NCBI GenBank assembly: GCA_002917075.1
Contig: NTMA01000068.1
Span: forward strand, 62,001 to 126,000
Reading direction: 5' to 3'
Length of the DNA: 64,000 bases
Source of the DNA: Hawksworthiomyces lignivorus
Lineage: Eukaryota; Ascomycota; Sordariomycetes; Ophiostomatales; Ophiostomataceae
Part shown: positions 44,478 to 55,889 of the stretch, piece after piece
Numbering within the stretch: position 1 is the first letter of the stretch
Layout of the letters: each line of letters starts with the position of its first letter
The notes under the pieces: generated by a model
Databases searched by the model: none
Told to the model about the DNA's origin: nothing
What the model saw: the letters and a program-made list of their open reading frames with translations, nothing else
Made by a program: the position numbers and the translations under genes

Positions 44478-47353
44478 ATGGATGCGCATGTATGTGATAT
44501 CTGCCAGCGAATATACAAGTCTCGTGATGCTCTTGTCCGTCATCAGAACATACACAGCCGCAAGAAAGAGTTCGTTTGCTCTATCTGCCTCTGCGTCTTC
44601 TACCGGGGCGATCTGCTTGCTAGGCATCGTCACATCCACGATACGTCTAATAGTGAGAACGGGACGACAGGTCGACAGAGAGCAGCTCTGGCTTGTAAGC
44701 AATGCCGAAAAGCTAAGATCAAGTGCAAGGGAGGAATGCCATGCAATTCATGCCGACGCTTGGCCCGGAGCTGTGTTCCGGCCGACCAGCCAATAAGATT
44801 GAGTGTCCAAGCGACTCTGCAAGGTCAGCGTGGAGTGGCCTACAGCAACAACGGCTCCGTTCTGCAAGTCCACCGCGATGCCGCCTTGCTGGTCGACTGC
44901 GAGCCAGAGCCGTGTCCGTCTGCAGCACAAGTCGACATATGGAACCCATCCATCCATGGCGACTGCCATGACACCTACTCGGATTTTGGCTCTCCAATGC
45001 GTGAGTTTTAGCTGCGCTCTGAATGTCCATATTACGGTCATCTGATTTCATAGCAGCAGGTCCTATATTAGAACGAGGCCCAGCCAAGGAGCCAGTGGCA
45101 GAAAAGACTGCTCAAGAGTTACAAACGCCAGTCACGTCTCATACAGTATCCGAGGAACATAGCTGTAATCAGTATATCGACAGACAAGAATCTCTCGCTG
45201 ATACGCCAGAGCTGATAAACAGCTATGATTTTAACGGCTTCGACGACTTACTTGCCTCTGGTACCATGGATCCATCTATTGATTGGTCCGAATGGCCTTG
45301 GCTGTGCAGTGATATGCTTACCGGAAATACACCGACAGAAGATCCTACGCAATCAGCCGAACATAGAAGTTTTGCTGACAGCCCAGACCGAGTCATAAAT
45401 CGCAGTTCTTTGTACCAAACACTAATGAGCAAGCACGACGGCGACTTGTCCGACCAAATAGCAGAGCCAAACAACAGTATCACCTGTGGAAGAAACGGAA
45501 ATGGAGAATCTTGTTCTGCTCCTGCGGAAGAACAAATCGACGAACATCTAATATCTACAGCTGATACAGAAGCGCAAGTTGTAGTTGTCAAAAGTCACAT
45601 CGAGTACGCAGATGCCACTAGGCAGGAGGACATGCAGACAGGTCAGAGAGCACGAATCCGAGCCCGCCGAGATGGCTCAAAAAAAGTCGAGGATGCATTC
45701 GGCCTCAGAGACCAACTCTCGGTTCAACAAAAGTCCCGGCACATCCTCGACCACTTTGTCACACTTTATTTTGAGCACTTTCACCCACAGTATCCAATAT
45801 TCTGGGAACAGGGATTCGATTCCTATGCCATTTCGCCAATCCTATTCCTGAGCATGGTATCCATCGGCGCTATTTACGCAAACGATGCAAAGGCGACCAG
45901 GTACGGAAGAATGCTTCATAGTCAACTTTTACGCTACTATATCCGAACCAGTGCGCCCGACCAAATTGATCAGAAATACGCCGTCTTCTTAATATTCGGC
46001 TTCCTGACACTGGGAGCGGAGCTTCTCTTTGGGGACGACTCCAGTTTTTCGAACGCTCGGCATGTTCACGCTATATTAATAACACAGTCAAGTAGAATGC
46101 ATCTATTTGACGACCGCTGCTCATCGAACTGTCATGCCGGCATATCCTTGTCACATGTTGGATGCTCTGACGGGCGATTGAAAGACTGGCTCGAGATTGA
46201 CATGCGTAGAAGACTAGCGTTTGGCATACTACGCTTCGACAGCTACCTCAGCCTCCTATGCAATACCAGGCCTCTCATCTCACATGAAGAAGTTCTTCTA
46301 CAGGTACCATGTGACAATTCGGTGTGGACGTATACAGGCCATGACTGGCAACAGCGTGCTCTTGAGGCCGTTGATGGATTAGATGGTCGTTCCCAATACG
46401 TCTTTGCTCATCTCATCGATATCGCCCTAAGCAGCATTGAGGACTTGCCTAGGCTGAGCATATGGGAGCATGGAATGGTTCTTCTCGGCTTGCAAGAATC
46501 AATTTGGAAAACTCACAATAATCCAACTTTCATTCATCAACTCATACAGCCCTCAAGTCTTATACCTAACTCACAGGGCACAATCCCTCTTTCAGCCTCT
46601 TCACAGGTTTCCGATAATAGACAACCCTCTACAGTATTTGATGCGAGTTGTGCCATTGACCGCTATGTTTCATACCAAATGCAAAATGCCATGACACAGC
46701 TGAATCATATGCTATTGACGCTTGAAAAATGGAAGACATCGTTTTTGTCGTGCGATGACACGGCAAATGATGGTACAGGGGAGTCAGTCCCTGGAACTAC
46801 TATTGTTGTCGAAAATTGGATTTTATTTCATCTCATACAGATGCGTCTCGCTGCTCCCGTGGACCATTTGGCATCCATGGCCAGTGATGGTGACCTGGCA
46901 AATTCCACGCCGCAGATTCAACAGCCCTTCTCACCTCAAATTCATGACTGGGGACAGACGTCAAAAACATCGATTGCACTACACCATGCCAAAGCAATAT
47001 GGAGTTTGCTACTGCAAACTTTCACTGGAAATACACGTCAGAACTATAGCTGCTTTAGTATAATCTATCCTACTGCACTATGGCAAGCGGCAGTAGTTAT
47101 ATGGGCAATTGCTAGGCTGTGCCCAGAAGCTAGCACAAGTATAGATTATTCAGTGCCAGTCGGGTTTTCTCAGTCTAGCTCAACACCTTCTGCAAGTTTT
47201 CTTTTCTCAGATTCAAACAACGAAATGCTTCTTAACGGCTGCTCAATTAGCTGTGGCTACTACTTCAATAATATCTCTTGCTTTAGAGAGTTGCTTTTGA
47301 AGTTGACACCAACAAAATACATTAAACCAGTTTTTATGAAAGATAGAATATAA
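44478..47353 (+). CDS. Transcription factor with two C2H2 fingers plus a Zn2Cys6 cluster
   Basis: Exons 44478-45000 and 45054-47353 give 940 residues (a 45057 acceptor also keeps phase). C2H2 finger 1 spans about residues 4-26 (HVCDICQRIYKSRDALVRHQNIH) and finger 2 about 32-54 (FVCSICLCVFYRGDLLARHRHIH). The binuclear cluster has Cys73, 76, 83, 89, 92 and 99 (CKQCRKAKIKCKGG, then CNSCRRLARSC). An acidic middle part is followed by a fungal-specific domain with FEHFHPQYPIFWEQGF, ISPILFLSMVSIGAIYAND and MRRRLAFGILRFDSYLSLLCNTRPLI. Proteins with both domain types are a minor fungal class. It acts in the nucleus. It is transcribed in the same direction as the SDR and ends the diol/acyloin-like gene group, so it is the best candidate for their regulator. 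Confidence 0.88.
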
Positions 47354-47503
47354 ATGAAAATAGTTCTACTAGCTAAAGTAGATATATAACGTTAGGATTT
47401 AGTACGAGATTTCGACTTTCAGCAAATTACTAGCGAATAAGAAACGATGCGCTTTAGAAATAAAATAGAATTTATGTGCCCATACTGAACTTAGACGCTT
47501 TAA
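47354..47503. other. Short 3' flank
   Basis: AT-rich, no gene. Confidence 0.4.
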
Positions 47504-47760
47504 TCAAACACAGACGCCTTGGACCACTTCCACCGAGCACGGATTCTTTTGCCATAAGCATAAAATACGAATGGGACTGGGATGAGCAGCGCTGCAAAGC
47601 CACCTGTGATGCTCGATCCCGGCCCAACGCCGATGTCGTAGTATAAAGGAGTAATCACCAACGGGAATACGGCCGTAAAATATAACTAACCGTAAGAATG
47701 TATTAGGAGCAATTGTAAATGTTGAGCTACAGCACCTCACCGCACTGTAGAGCAACAGGT
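47504..47760 (-). pseudogene. Relic of the C-terminus of an MFS drug-type transporter
   Basis: On the minus strand the segment TAPNTFLR-like, then YFTAVFPLVITPLYYDIGVGPG and SITGGFAALLIPVPFVFYAYGKRIR, ends at a stop near 47504. It corresponds to the last two membrane helices of DHA1-type multidrug MFS proteins (typical order NTFLRS, AVFPL, LGVGxGxSLxGFxA, PxPFxFYxYGxRIR). Nothing resembling the preceding ten helices is found upstream to 48410. It looks like a leftover of a deleted transporter gene. Confidence 0.6.
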
Positions 47761-48410
47761 CACAGCAGAGTAAGCACTATTTTAAGTGCCTTTCAGGGCA
47801 TTCAGGGCCTGTAACTCCCTATAATATCACCAAACTTAACACCAAACTTTTATATTCAATAACTAACCAACCAGTATAACTATGGAGACCAGAGTGGAAC
47901 TGTTGAGAAGAGACTTTTCTCCTTCTCACAGTCCCACCGACTTCTTGGCACTTAGAGGTTCGGATAAGGCCAGGGTGCTCACGAAATTATTTTCCCACAA
48001 AATTAGAGATCATTCTGTACGTACTCTCTACTCTATATTTCGTTTCAGCTCACAGCGAAATATTGGCCGCTGTCTACTACAGGACTTGAAAATGCTGAGA
48101 TCCATAGCAAATGCGATTCCTCTTTGTTACGCATATTGAAGTGCAAGTCTAGTTTGATGCGTATTCCATTCGAAACAAAGCCAGTATGGCCGTAATCACT
48201 GTGTACACTACGTTCGGTCCAAATCCTTGCACAGCTTTTCGACCGAGACATAGATTCGACCGAACTCACTTCGGTCGAAAACACTATACAAGTCAATGGA
48301 ATAGCTCTCATCTAGGAACACAGTGATAACTCTACAATCTGAATCAAATAACACGTATACACTAAACTTCTCTTTCATTACAGTGTCGAGCACGCTTTTC
48401 CGAAGGCAAA
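47761..48410. other. Promoter region of the NmrA-like gene
   Basis: No certain gene. A plus-strand frame at 47882 (METRVELLRRDFSPSHSPTD) reaches a donor-like GTACGT but matches no family; it could be an untranslated or small upstream exon. The inverted repeat at 48255-48279 is listed separately. Confidence 0.4.
48255..48279. promoter_or_regulatory. Perfect inverted repeat TTCGACCGAA-CTCAC-TTCGGTCGAA
   Basis: Ten-base arms pair perfectly around a five-base spacer, 132-156 bp upstream of the ATG at 48411. Two further half-like copies lie near 48211 (TTCGGTCC) and 48238 (TTTCGACCGAG). The clustering and symmetry fit an operator for a dimeric regulator; CGG/CCG triplets inside the arms suit a Zn2Cys6 protein. 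The right arm recurs upstream of the regulator gene at 34767-34776. Confidence 0.5.
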
Positions 48411-49731
48411 ATGGTTAAAGTTGCTATCGCAGGCGGATCCGGCAGTATGTACTCTAGCCAACCTATGAGTGGCGACTCGGTGATAGTATTAACAGTTGGT
48501 TCTGCAGACATCGCCCGGGAGGTCATTGACGTCCTTGTTGCTACAAATAAACACGAAATTTTGCTTCTATCCAGAAAGGTTGGCATTGCGAGTTGCATAT
48601 GCGATATGCGTGGTTGGGATCGTAGCTGCTAACAGGGACTGCACAGGATGCCCCATCTGGATCAGACGCACCGCGGGGTGTGACTTGGATCAAGACGGAC
48701 CCCGAACACCCAGAGCAACTGGTGACAATCCTGCAGGGTGTCCACACTCTACTCTCCTTTGCTGCAACTCAAGACGATCCAGGTAGCACCTTCCAGAAGA
48801 ACCTCATCGACGCGGCTGTGAAGGCGGGCGTGAAGCGTTTCGCTCCCTGCGAGTGGTCTACGTAAGGTTCTCTCTCATCTTTGTCCTTTTTTTTTTCCTC
48901 GTTATAGCATTAACCTATTGTCTTTTTTTCGTAGATCTGGTATGGAGGAGCAGAGCTGGTACGCATACAAAAAAACCATTCGCCAGTATCTCAAAGACCT
49001 AAACCAAGACAAAAAGGTGCGTCATAGGGACTCATGATAACCATCACGATAACAAAAGCCCATATATATTGCTGACACGCGACGTACGGCGGCTAGGTCC
49101 TCGAATACTCCCTCTTCCAAACCGGCCTGCTTCTTGATTATTTTGCAAGGCCATACGCGTCCTGCAAATACGTCCACAGCATGGAAATGCCCATCGATTT
49201 TGAGAAACGTCGTGCGATTCTTGTTGAAGGCGGCGAGAACGACCGCCTGACGCTCACTTCCGTTCAGGACATCACCAGCGTTGTCGCCCGCGCAATTGAC
49301 TACGAGGGAGAGTGGCCTGTGGATGGCGGCATGCAAGGCGGCAACTTGACAATCGGGCAGTTCCTTGCGCTAGGCGAGAAGATTCGAGGTACGTCTTTTC
49401 TTGTTCGTTTTCTGTCTTGATATGTTCCTAGTGAAGCAAAGCGCTCACACTATACCGAATTGGAGCAGACGGTCCCTTTGCGATCGAGACGGTGAAAATC
49501 CAGGATCTGCAAAGCGGGCAGTTCAACACTTCATGGATGCCGCGGCTCGACCACCCCTCTGTCCCGGCCGACCAGGTGGACGCATTCTCGTCCATCATTC
49601 TTCAAGGTGTTCTTAGGGCGATCCATGCCAACGAATGGACTGCTTCAGACACATGGAATAAGCTGCTGCCCGATTACAAATTTGCACAGCCTGAAGAGTT
49701 TTTATCTAAGGTCTGGCATGGCAAGCCGTAG
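48411..49731 (+). CDS. NmrA-like / isoflavone-reductase-like NAD(P)-binding protein
   Basis: Exons 48411-48444, 48508-48578, 48647-48861, 48935-49016, 49097-49388 and 49469-49731 give 318 residues with all junctions in phase. The Rossmann motif GGSGNIA is built across the first intron (residues 9-15), followed by ILLLSRK. GVHTLLSFAATQ, AGVKRFAPCEWST, YSLFQTGLLLDYFA and SVQDITSVVARAIDYEGEWP are standard NmrA/isoflavone-reductase-family segments. Members either reduce small aromatic or phenolic molecules with NADPH or act as redox sensors that bind NAD(P). Fungal secondary-metabolite loci often carry one. No direct partner is evident nearby. The inverted repeat upstream suggests specific transcriptional control. 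Confidence 0.86.
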
Positions 49732-51548
49732 AGAGACTTGAGAAGGACAAGGCCTGCTAGACTGTGCGCATCAAATCAAAAGATAGAAAACAGTCAGATA
49801 GAAGCAAGATGACGTGTGGTTTTAGAAATTGGTCTCTGTGCCGTCCTCTATATGCTTCACGACACCCTTTTTTTGCTAGAAAATAAATCGGTGCAGCTCC
49901 CTAAAGTAAATTTTATACTTTTCATTAAAGTAAAGCCACAAGATCCTGTATACATCTCTCTCGTCGCCAGATTCGTACGTGCTTATCCCGATGGATCTTC
50001 ATGCGCCCTTTGAGGTACAGGAATGAGAGACAATAACATATTGCTTCAGTCATATTTGTTAAGTTTACCAGTCTTCAATTTAGTCTTGGGATATTTATTG
50101 CAGAGTGAGACTTATTAGTTTTCAATCTTCATGCAATAGCAACATCATCACTGGCTCTGACTCTTTGGTATGGGGATACACTCATTGCATACTTCATTGC
50201 CATTGTTATTTTAACTCATCTGGCTTTTTTAGCTTGAAGTACGTAATTTAGTGCCTCCTAAACGCGTCTCGTGGCATTACTAACTGACACGCGATGTAGC
50301 AGGTCTGCGTTGTATCCTTCTCACACAGGTGACTAACTTTTTCTCTGGTGATGGTGAGGACCAACATCGTAAGTCTGATTGTGCTATTACGTCTCAAACT
50401 TAATAAGTAGTTTATTTAATGGCTATCTGCTTCGGAGTTTCCGGTGCTCTCCAGAATTTGCCATGTGGTGTTTCGTTTTCTCTTACGATTGAAGAGGCCA
50501 TCTTTGCGGAGCCGTCTTTTGACGCTGTTCTAGCTCAGCGCGATTTATGAGATTTTGCTTTCATATGAGTTTTTCATTAAGGGCGCGAGTGCTACACTAT
50601 TATTCTCAGCCTCTGTAAACTGACCAGGGGGAGGATGTATGTGTAAAGCTTATTAGTAGAGAAAAACAACGGCGTGCGCTAGAAGCCCGCTAGAATAGTC
50701 CATGCTTTACCTGAATAGGAAACTCATTTGTCATTGGTCTCGCTGGTCGCTGATCCTTTCGCCCAAACCTCCGGCTGTCTCGCTCGTAATGTTGATCCTT
50801 GCCTTTTCTTTCTTTCTTTCGTAGCCTCCTGATTCTTCATCCCGTTTTCTTAATTCCCATTTTATGATATCGAGAGATGGAATCACAGAAATCAGCACCT
50901 GTTTCATAAGGTCAGAACACGTATAAGGCGATAAAGGTTTGAGCCAAACACCAATTTCAAATATGCGGACCCGAAAGCTGTTATGATCCGCACTCGCCGC
51001 CCACAACGCGCGCACTTGTTTCTTGACGCTAGATAGGAAATAATGTTATTTCCGATCCGGCAATTCATGTCTTACTCTTACACACACCTAGACCCCAGGG
51101 TCCGGTGCCGACGTTACGTAAAAGTTACCTGAGCTAGAGAACGGAGTATATTTAGTTAACACAGGCACCGAGCACGGAGACAATGTATTCTATGATGTCA
51201 ATATATCGACAAATTAGGCAAGCCCAGCCGATGTAAATCCTTGATTTTTGCCTCCTGTCATCGAGGTAGCACCAAACACTCTAGCATGCGGAGAGCATTG
51301 TGGAGAGCAATGTAAGGGGCGATGTGGAGAACTTGAGTGTTTTCGGGGGAGTGGGATGGACGTCTCTTTGAGCGCGTTTGATGGTGTATATTATGTGCAT
51401 CTGGGACGCAAAGCCAGCACAGTTGAGTCTCCCTTTCCCTTGGCCCAGGAAGAACACCAGCATCTTTAACACGAGAACTGCTGCCAAAAATCCGAAAGGG
51501 GACACTTAGACGCAAGAGAGAAGAGACTCGAGCAGAGTAGGACAGAGG
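49732..51548. other. Intergenic, 1.8 kb, no gene recognised
   Basis: Short frames on both strands (for example 94 codons at 51015-50731, minus) show no family features. The right part should hold the permease promoter. Confidence 0.45.
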
Positions 51549-53221
51549 ATGGAGGACATACAAAAACCTGGCCAGCAGGGCAACGACATCAGCAACGATG
51601 CCCTGGCCCTTGAGCGTCTCGGTGTCAAGCAAGAGCTGCACCGCAACTTCTCAAAACTTTCCATGCTGGGCCTGGCGTTTGCTATCCTCAACAGCTGGAC
51701 GGCGCTCTCCACGTCTCTCAGCCTCGCACTACCGTCCGGTGGCCCCAGTGCCGTAATCTGGGGCCTGATCACCGCTGGCCTGTGCAACTTGTGTCTTGGC
51801 GCATCTCTGGCCGAGTTCTTGTCTGCATACCCTACAGCTGGTGGCCAGTACCACTGGGCGGCAATGATCAGCTGGCCGTGGGCCTCTCGCGCCATCAGCT
51901 TTGTTACCGGCTGGATCAACGTGGGCGCCTGGGTATGCTTGACGGCTACGGGAGGCCTGCTCGGAAGCACGCTCGTTATTGAGATCATCACTCTGATGCA
52001 CGAGGACACCTACGAGTACCACGCATGGCATCAATTCCTCATCTACATCGCCTTCACTCTCGCCGCATTTTTCATCAACGCCTTTTCCACTCGGCTGCTG
52101 CCGTATTTCACCAAGGCCGCCTTCCTCTGGTCTCTCGGCGGTTTCGTCATCATTAGCATCACTGTCTTGGCGTGTGCGTCTCCCAATTACCAGTCTGGGG
52201 AGTTCGTCTACGGCGAGTTCATCAATGATGTCGGTTGGCCGGATGGAATGGCTTGGCTGCTGGGCCTGCTCCAAGGGTATGCCAATTCTCATTCAATCAT
52301 CCAAATACTACAAAATTTGGCAATAGAGTGATTTTGCTAATAAAACCTAGCGCGTTTGCCCTGACTGGTTTTGACGGCACCATCCACATGATCGAAGAGA
52401 TTCCGAATCCGCAAATCGAAGGCCCCAAGATCATGCTTTACTGCATCGGCATCGGCATGTTCACCGGCTTCGTCTTCCTGAGCTGTCTGCTCTTTGTGCT
52501 CACGGACATCACCGACGTCAACACTAGCGCCGTGGGCCCGCTGCTGACGATAATCTACCAGGCGACGCGGAACAAGGCGGGAGCCATCTGCCTGCTGATG
52601 TTTCCGCTGGTCTGCATGCTCTTCACCTCCACCACGCTCATGACCACCAGCAGCCGGATGAGCTTCGCTTTCGCGCGCGACCGCGGACTTCCCTTCAGCC
52701 ACGTCTTTGCAAAGGTCCACACCGGCCTGGAAGTGCCGCTCAATGCGCTAATCTGGACCACTGCATGGGTGATCGTCTTCGGCCTCGTTTTCCTCGGCTC
52801 CAGCAGCGCCTTCAATGCCATTGTCTCTGCCAGCGTGGTCGCCCTGGGCGTGACATATGCGATCCCCCCGGCCATCAACGTCTTGCGCGGCCGAAAGATG
52901 CTGCCCGAGACGCGTCCATTTAAGCTGAACGGAGCACTCGGCTGGATTTTGAACATCATCGGCATTGCATGGACGCTGCTGACCACCGTGCTGTTCCTCT
53001 TCCCGCCTGCGATCCCAACGACGGCGGATAACATGAACTACTGCATTGTCGCTTTTGGTGTTATTCTCGTTATTGCCGTTATTCAGTGGATCTTCGACGG
53101 CCGTAAGAACTACACCGGCCCGCAAATGGTTCAAGTGTATGGGGACATCCAAGAGGTCACAGTCGCTCAGGAGTCGGATGGAAGCGCACAAGCGCAGACT
53201 TCCGGCAGTGAAAAGCAGTAG
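51549..53221 (+). CDS. APC-superfamily amino acid/choline/GABA permease
   Basis: Exons 51549-52276 and 52351-53221 give 532 residues. After a 30-residue hydrophilic N-terminus comes RNFSKLSMLGLAFAILNSWTALSTSLSLALPSGGP, the classic first-helix region of the fungal GABA/choline permease group (Uga4/Hnm1-like). ASLAEFLSAYPTAGGQYHWAA follows, then GWINVGAWVCLTATGG. GAFALTGFDGTIHMIEEIPNP is made by splicing, and STTLMTTSSRMSFAFARDRGLPFS and VPLNALIWTTAW complete the family pattern. About twelve helices are expected at the plasma membrane. The substrate is an amino acid, GABA, choline or related amine; sequence cannot separate these. No catabolic partner sits beside it. Confidence 0.87.
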
Positions 53222-53669
53222 GAGGAATCATACCTCCTTGTGAGCGAACCAGAGAAATAGAAACTTTCTTGTATGGCTATCTAGCAATTTAAAATCATTT
53301 CTATGAAACCCGATTTTCTTTTTATTTGAGCTCCCACAGAGCATCGCGATAATTTACCGATCGCAGCAACCAAAGAAAGGAAGCGGCCAGCAGGTAGCTG
53401 CACGTACCAACAATTCTAGAGCTAAACTACTTTTTGATATTGTGCTATTTACCTAAGAGCGAGGACAGAGGCGCTGGCAAACTTCGGCGATCGTACTATG
53501 TAGCCGTTCGGCTCTTCTACGCACTCCACTCTCGGTAACTAGTTGAAATGTCCAACAAAACAGCCTTATGCCGGCGATATCCACTCAATGCCAGTTTTAG
53601 TCAATTGCTATCTTAAATATTCGTTTACTTCCTTCTGCTCTTCTTAGCAATGAATTTCCCTACTGGCTA
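53222..53669. other. Convergent 3' spacer
   Basis: No gene; 3' flanks of the permease and the ferric reductase. Confidence 0.5.
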
Positions 53670-55889
53670 TTACCAAGCAAATGCGTCCACCTCCAGCTCA
53701 AAGGCGCAGACTCCTACTTTCGCTCGTGCGACCACCGCCACGGCAGCCCTCACATCGTCACACATCCCCGCTGGCCCGCAGACTACAACACCCACTCTTG
53801 CCCAGCCAGCATTTGCCTCGTCACTCAGCAGCGGGCCAATGGCCAGCCTGCTTCCAATATTGATCTGTTTCTCGGGAAGCTCGCTAAGGACTGGCTCCAG
53901 AGTGTCTACAAGACGATGGTCCTCCGCCTTGACACTGTAGTAGAGCTTGATGTTCGGGTGGCGCGGCAGGAAAGATAACAGCCCAGTTATGCCAATACCA
54001 CCGCCGATGAGCAGCAGCCGATCGGTCTGGAGGATCGCCCTGGTGGGGTTGTTCGGATACGGTCCCTCGAGCAATGTGAGCAGGCTATCGTGAGACATCA
54101 AAACTCTCGTCATGCCTTTCGTCTTGCGGACAAATAGCGTTAGGCCAGAGTTTGTGAAGGACCGGTCATTTGAAGCGCTTCCGGGTCCCACAACCACTGC
54201 CTTATTCTTTTCTTCGTCGTTTGACTCCGAGTCCGGTCGAACAATGCTTTGCTTGCGACCAGCCAGCAGAGCCGTAGGGACGATAGAAAACGGATGGTTT
54301 TCCCACGGTCGAAGGGGCTGTAGCGTCGGGAAGTAGATGTAGACGTGATGGCCAGGCGCATTCCAGCGAATGCCAGGAACATCAACACGGACAAGCGATG
54401 GAGAGACTTCGGTAACCTGGGCGCGCCGCGTGCCAGTCTTCACCATGCGCGCCACGCGGGCCAGCCGGTCGAAGAACCAGACGGCAATCGTAGCATACAG
54501 CCACGTCTCATAGCCGAAATCTCCTTCGTCGTCGGCCCATACGTGGTACCAGCAGCCCACTACACAGATAACAGCCAAAACAATGTGCGTGATAAGGAAC
54601 AACTCGTATGCCCGTTGCCGAATCACAAGATAGCTCGTCAAGACAAGAATGACGGAGGCGACCGTTGCAACGCACCCCCATATCCATAACGGAGTGCCCA
54701 ATGTCGAGGCATAGTATCCGTCATCCACGTACAAAACCAACGAGATAATAGAGTGCAGGAGGACCTGAAATAAAAAGAGGCGGGCTACCCATCGATGGAG
54801 TAACATGTACGTCGAATGCGACCAGTTAGTCAGCCATAATAGGATGTTATTCCTCGTCGAAAATAGAAACAAAATTGGCATGTTGGCGAAGGCCAGCGCG
54901 CCGGTGCGCCACATCCAGTAAGCTAGAAGCTCCTGGTAACGATTGCTATACCATTGAAACACCCCATCGGGGTAGAGTGTTTTATACCCAACGCACATAA
55001 GAATAATATTTAGGAGTACTGCAACTAGAATGTACAGGCTTTGGCCGACCGTGGGGGCATTGCCGAGCAAATACGGGAAAGGACGGTCGTGGTAAGTTCC
55101 GATGATGCTGGGATAGAGCCAGGGCTTCACCCGGTCGAGCGCGCGGGTCATGAAAGGGAAGTACCCCAGCCACGTTAATGCAATAGGTAGACCAAACAGG
55201 GCCAGGACTATGGCAAGCCTAGTCGCAGATTTAGTTAGCAATCAAAGTCTGAAGGTCACTGGCGAACACTCTGGGGAAATTCGGTGGAATGGGATGTAAG
55301 TGGAGGACAGAAGAGATGGTGGGCAGCTTGCCACGCACGAGAAGTCTGATTCGAGCACGGTTTCTCGAAAGAAATAATACAGCGTCATCCATGTCGCTTC
55401 ATAGTTCTCTTGGGTAGTGAGCATGGTCATGTTGAGGACAAGTGTCGTGTCAGACACATTCGCCACTGTCGTCGGTGGCTCTGTGATATTCGCCAAAACC
55501 TCTCCATAGCTCCATACAGGAGGAATGCTGAGTTCCCCTGTAATTTCTGTCTGCCAGAACGTCTCCCGCAGCGCTGCATCGATGTCGCTGGAACAGTAAA
55601 GATGCATACACCAGGCGATAGAGCTCAAATAGGGGAAGTCGGACGCGCGACACAATGCCAGATCATGAGCGACTTGATCGGCAGTCGTGTGACCCCCGGC
55701 GCTGATAGTGTCGGAGCATGTAAGCGTGAAAGGAGAAAAGGATCTGAAGCATCCATGGCCGCAATATGGATTGTAAAAGTAGAACCCGGCGATCCCAGCG
55801 AGACCCGTCCTGGTGACGGGCACGGGTCCGGTCGCGATCGCGACAAGCGCAAGGCTCAGTAGTACGAGCAAGCAGGAAAATAGCTTCAT
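53670..55889 (-). CDS. Ferric/cupric reductase transmembrane component (FRE family)
   Basis: Exons (minus strand) 55889-55270 and 55218-53670 give 722 residues. The 51-nt intron (55269-55219) has a GCTAAC branch site and contains the TGA that splits the open frame in two, so this is one gene. A signal peptide (MKLFSCLLVLLSLALVAIATG) precedes a Cys-containing extracellular domain. Six or more helices follow, with haem-ligand histidines in SHSTYMLLHRWVARLFLFQVLLHS and LITHIVLAVICVVGCWYH. The FAD motif is WENHPFSIV, the NAD(P) motif is LLIGGGIGITGLLSFL, and the end is VVCGPAGMCDDVR with a terminal FELEVDAFAW typical of the family. It reduces extracellular Fe3+ or Cu2+ using cytosolic NADPH. No ferroxidase/permease pair is adjacent. 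Confidence 0.9.

Noticed and set aside
47882..48139. Plus-strand small gene starting METRVELL
   Set aside because: No recognised domain and no convincing second exon.
53670..55889. Two separate genes: a small secreted protein and a downstream reductase
   Set aside because: Both open stretches are in one frame, separated only by a TGA inside a 51-nt GT-AG segment with a GCTAAC branch site; splicing gives one standard FRE-family protein.
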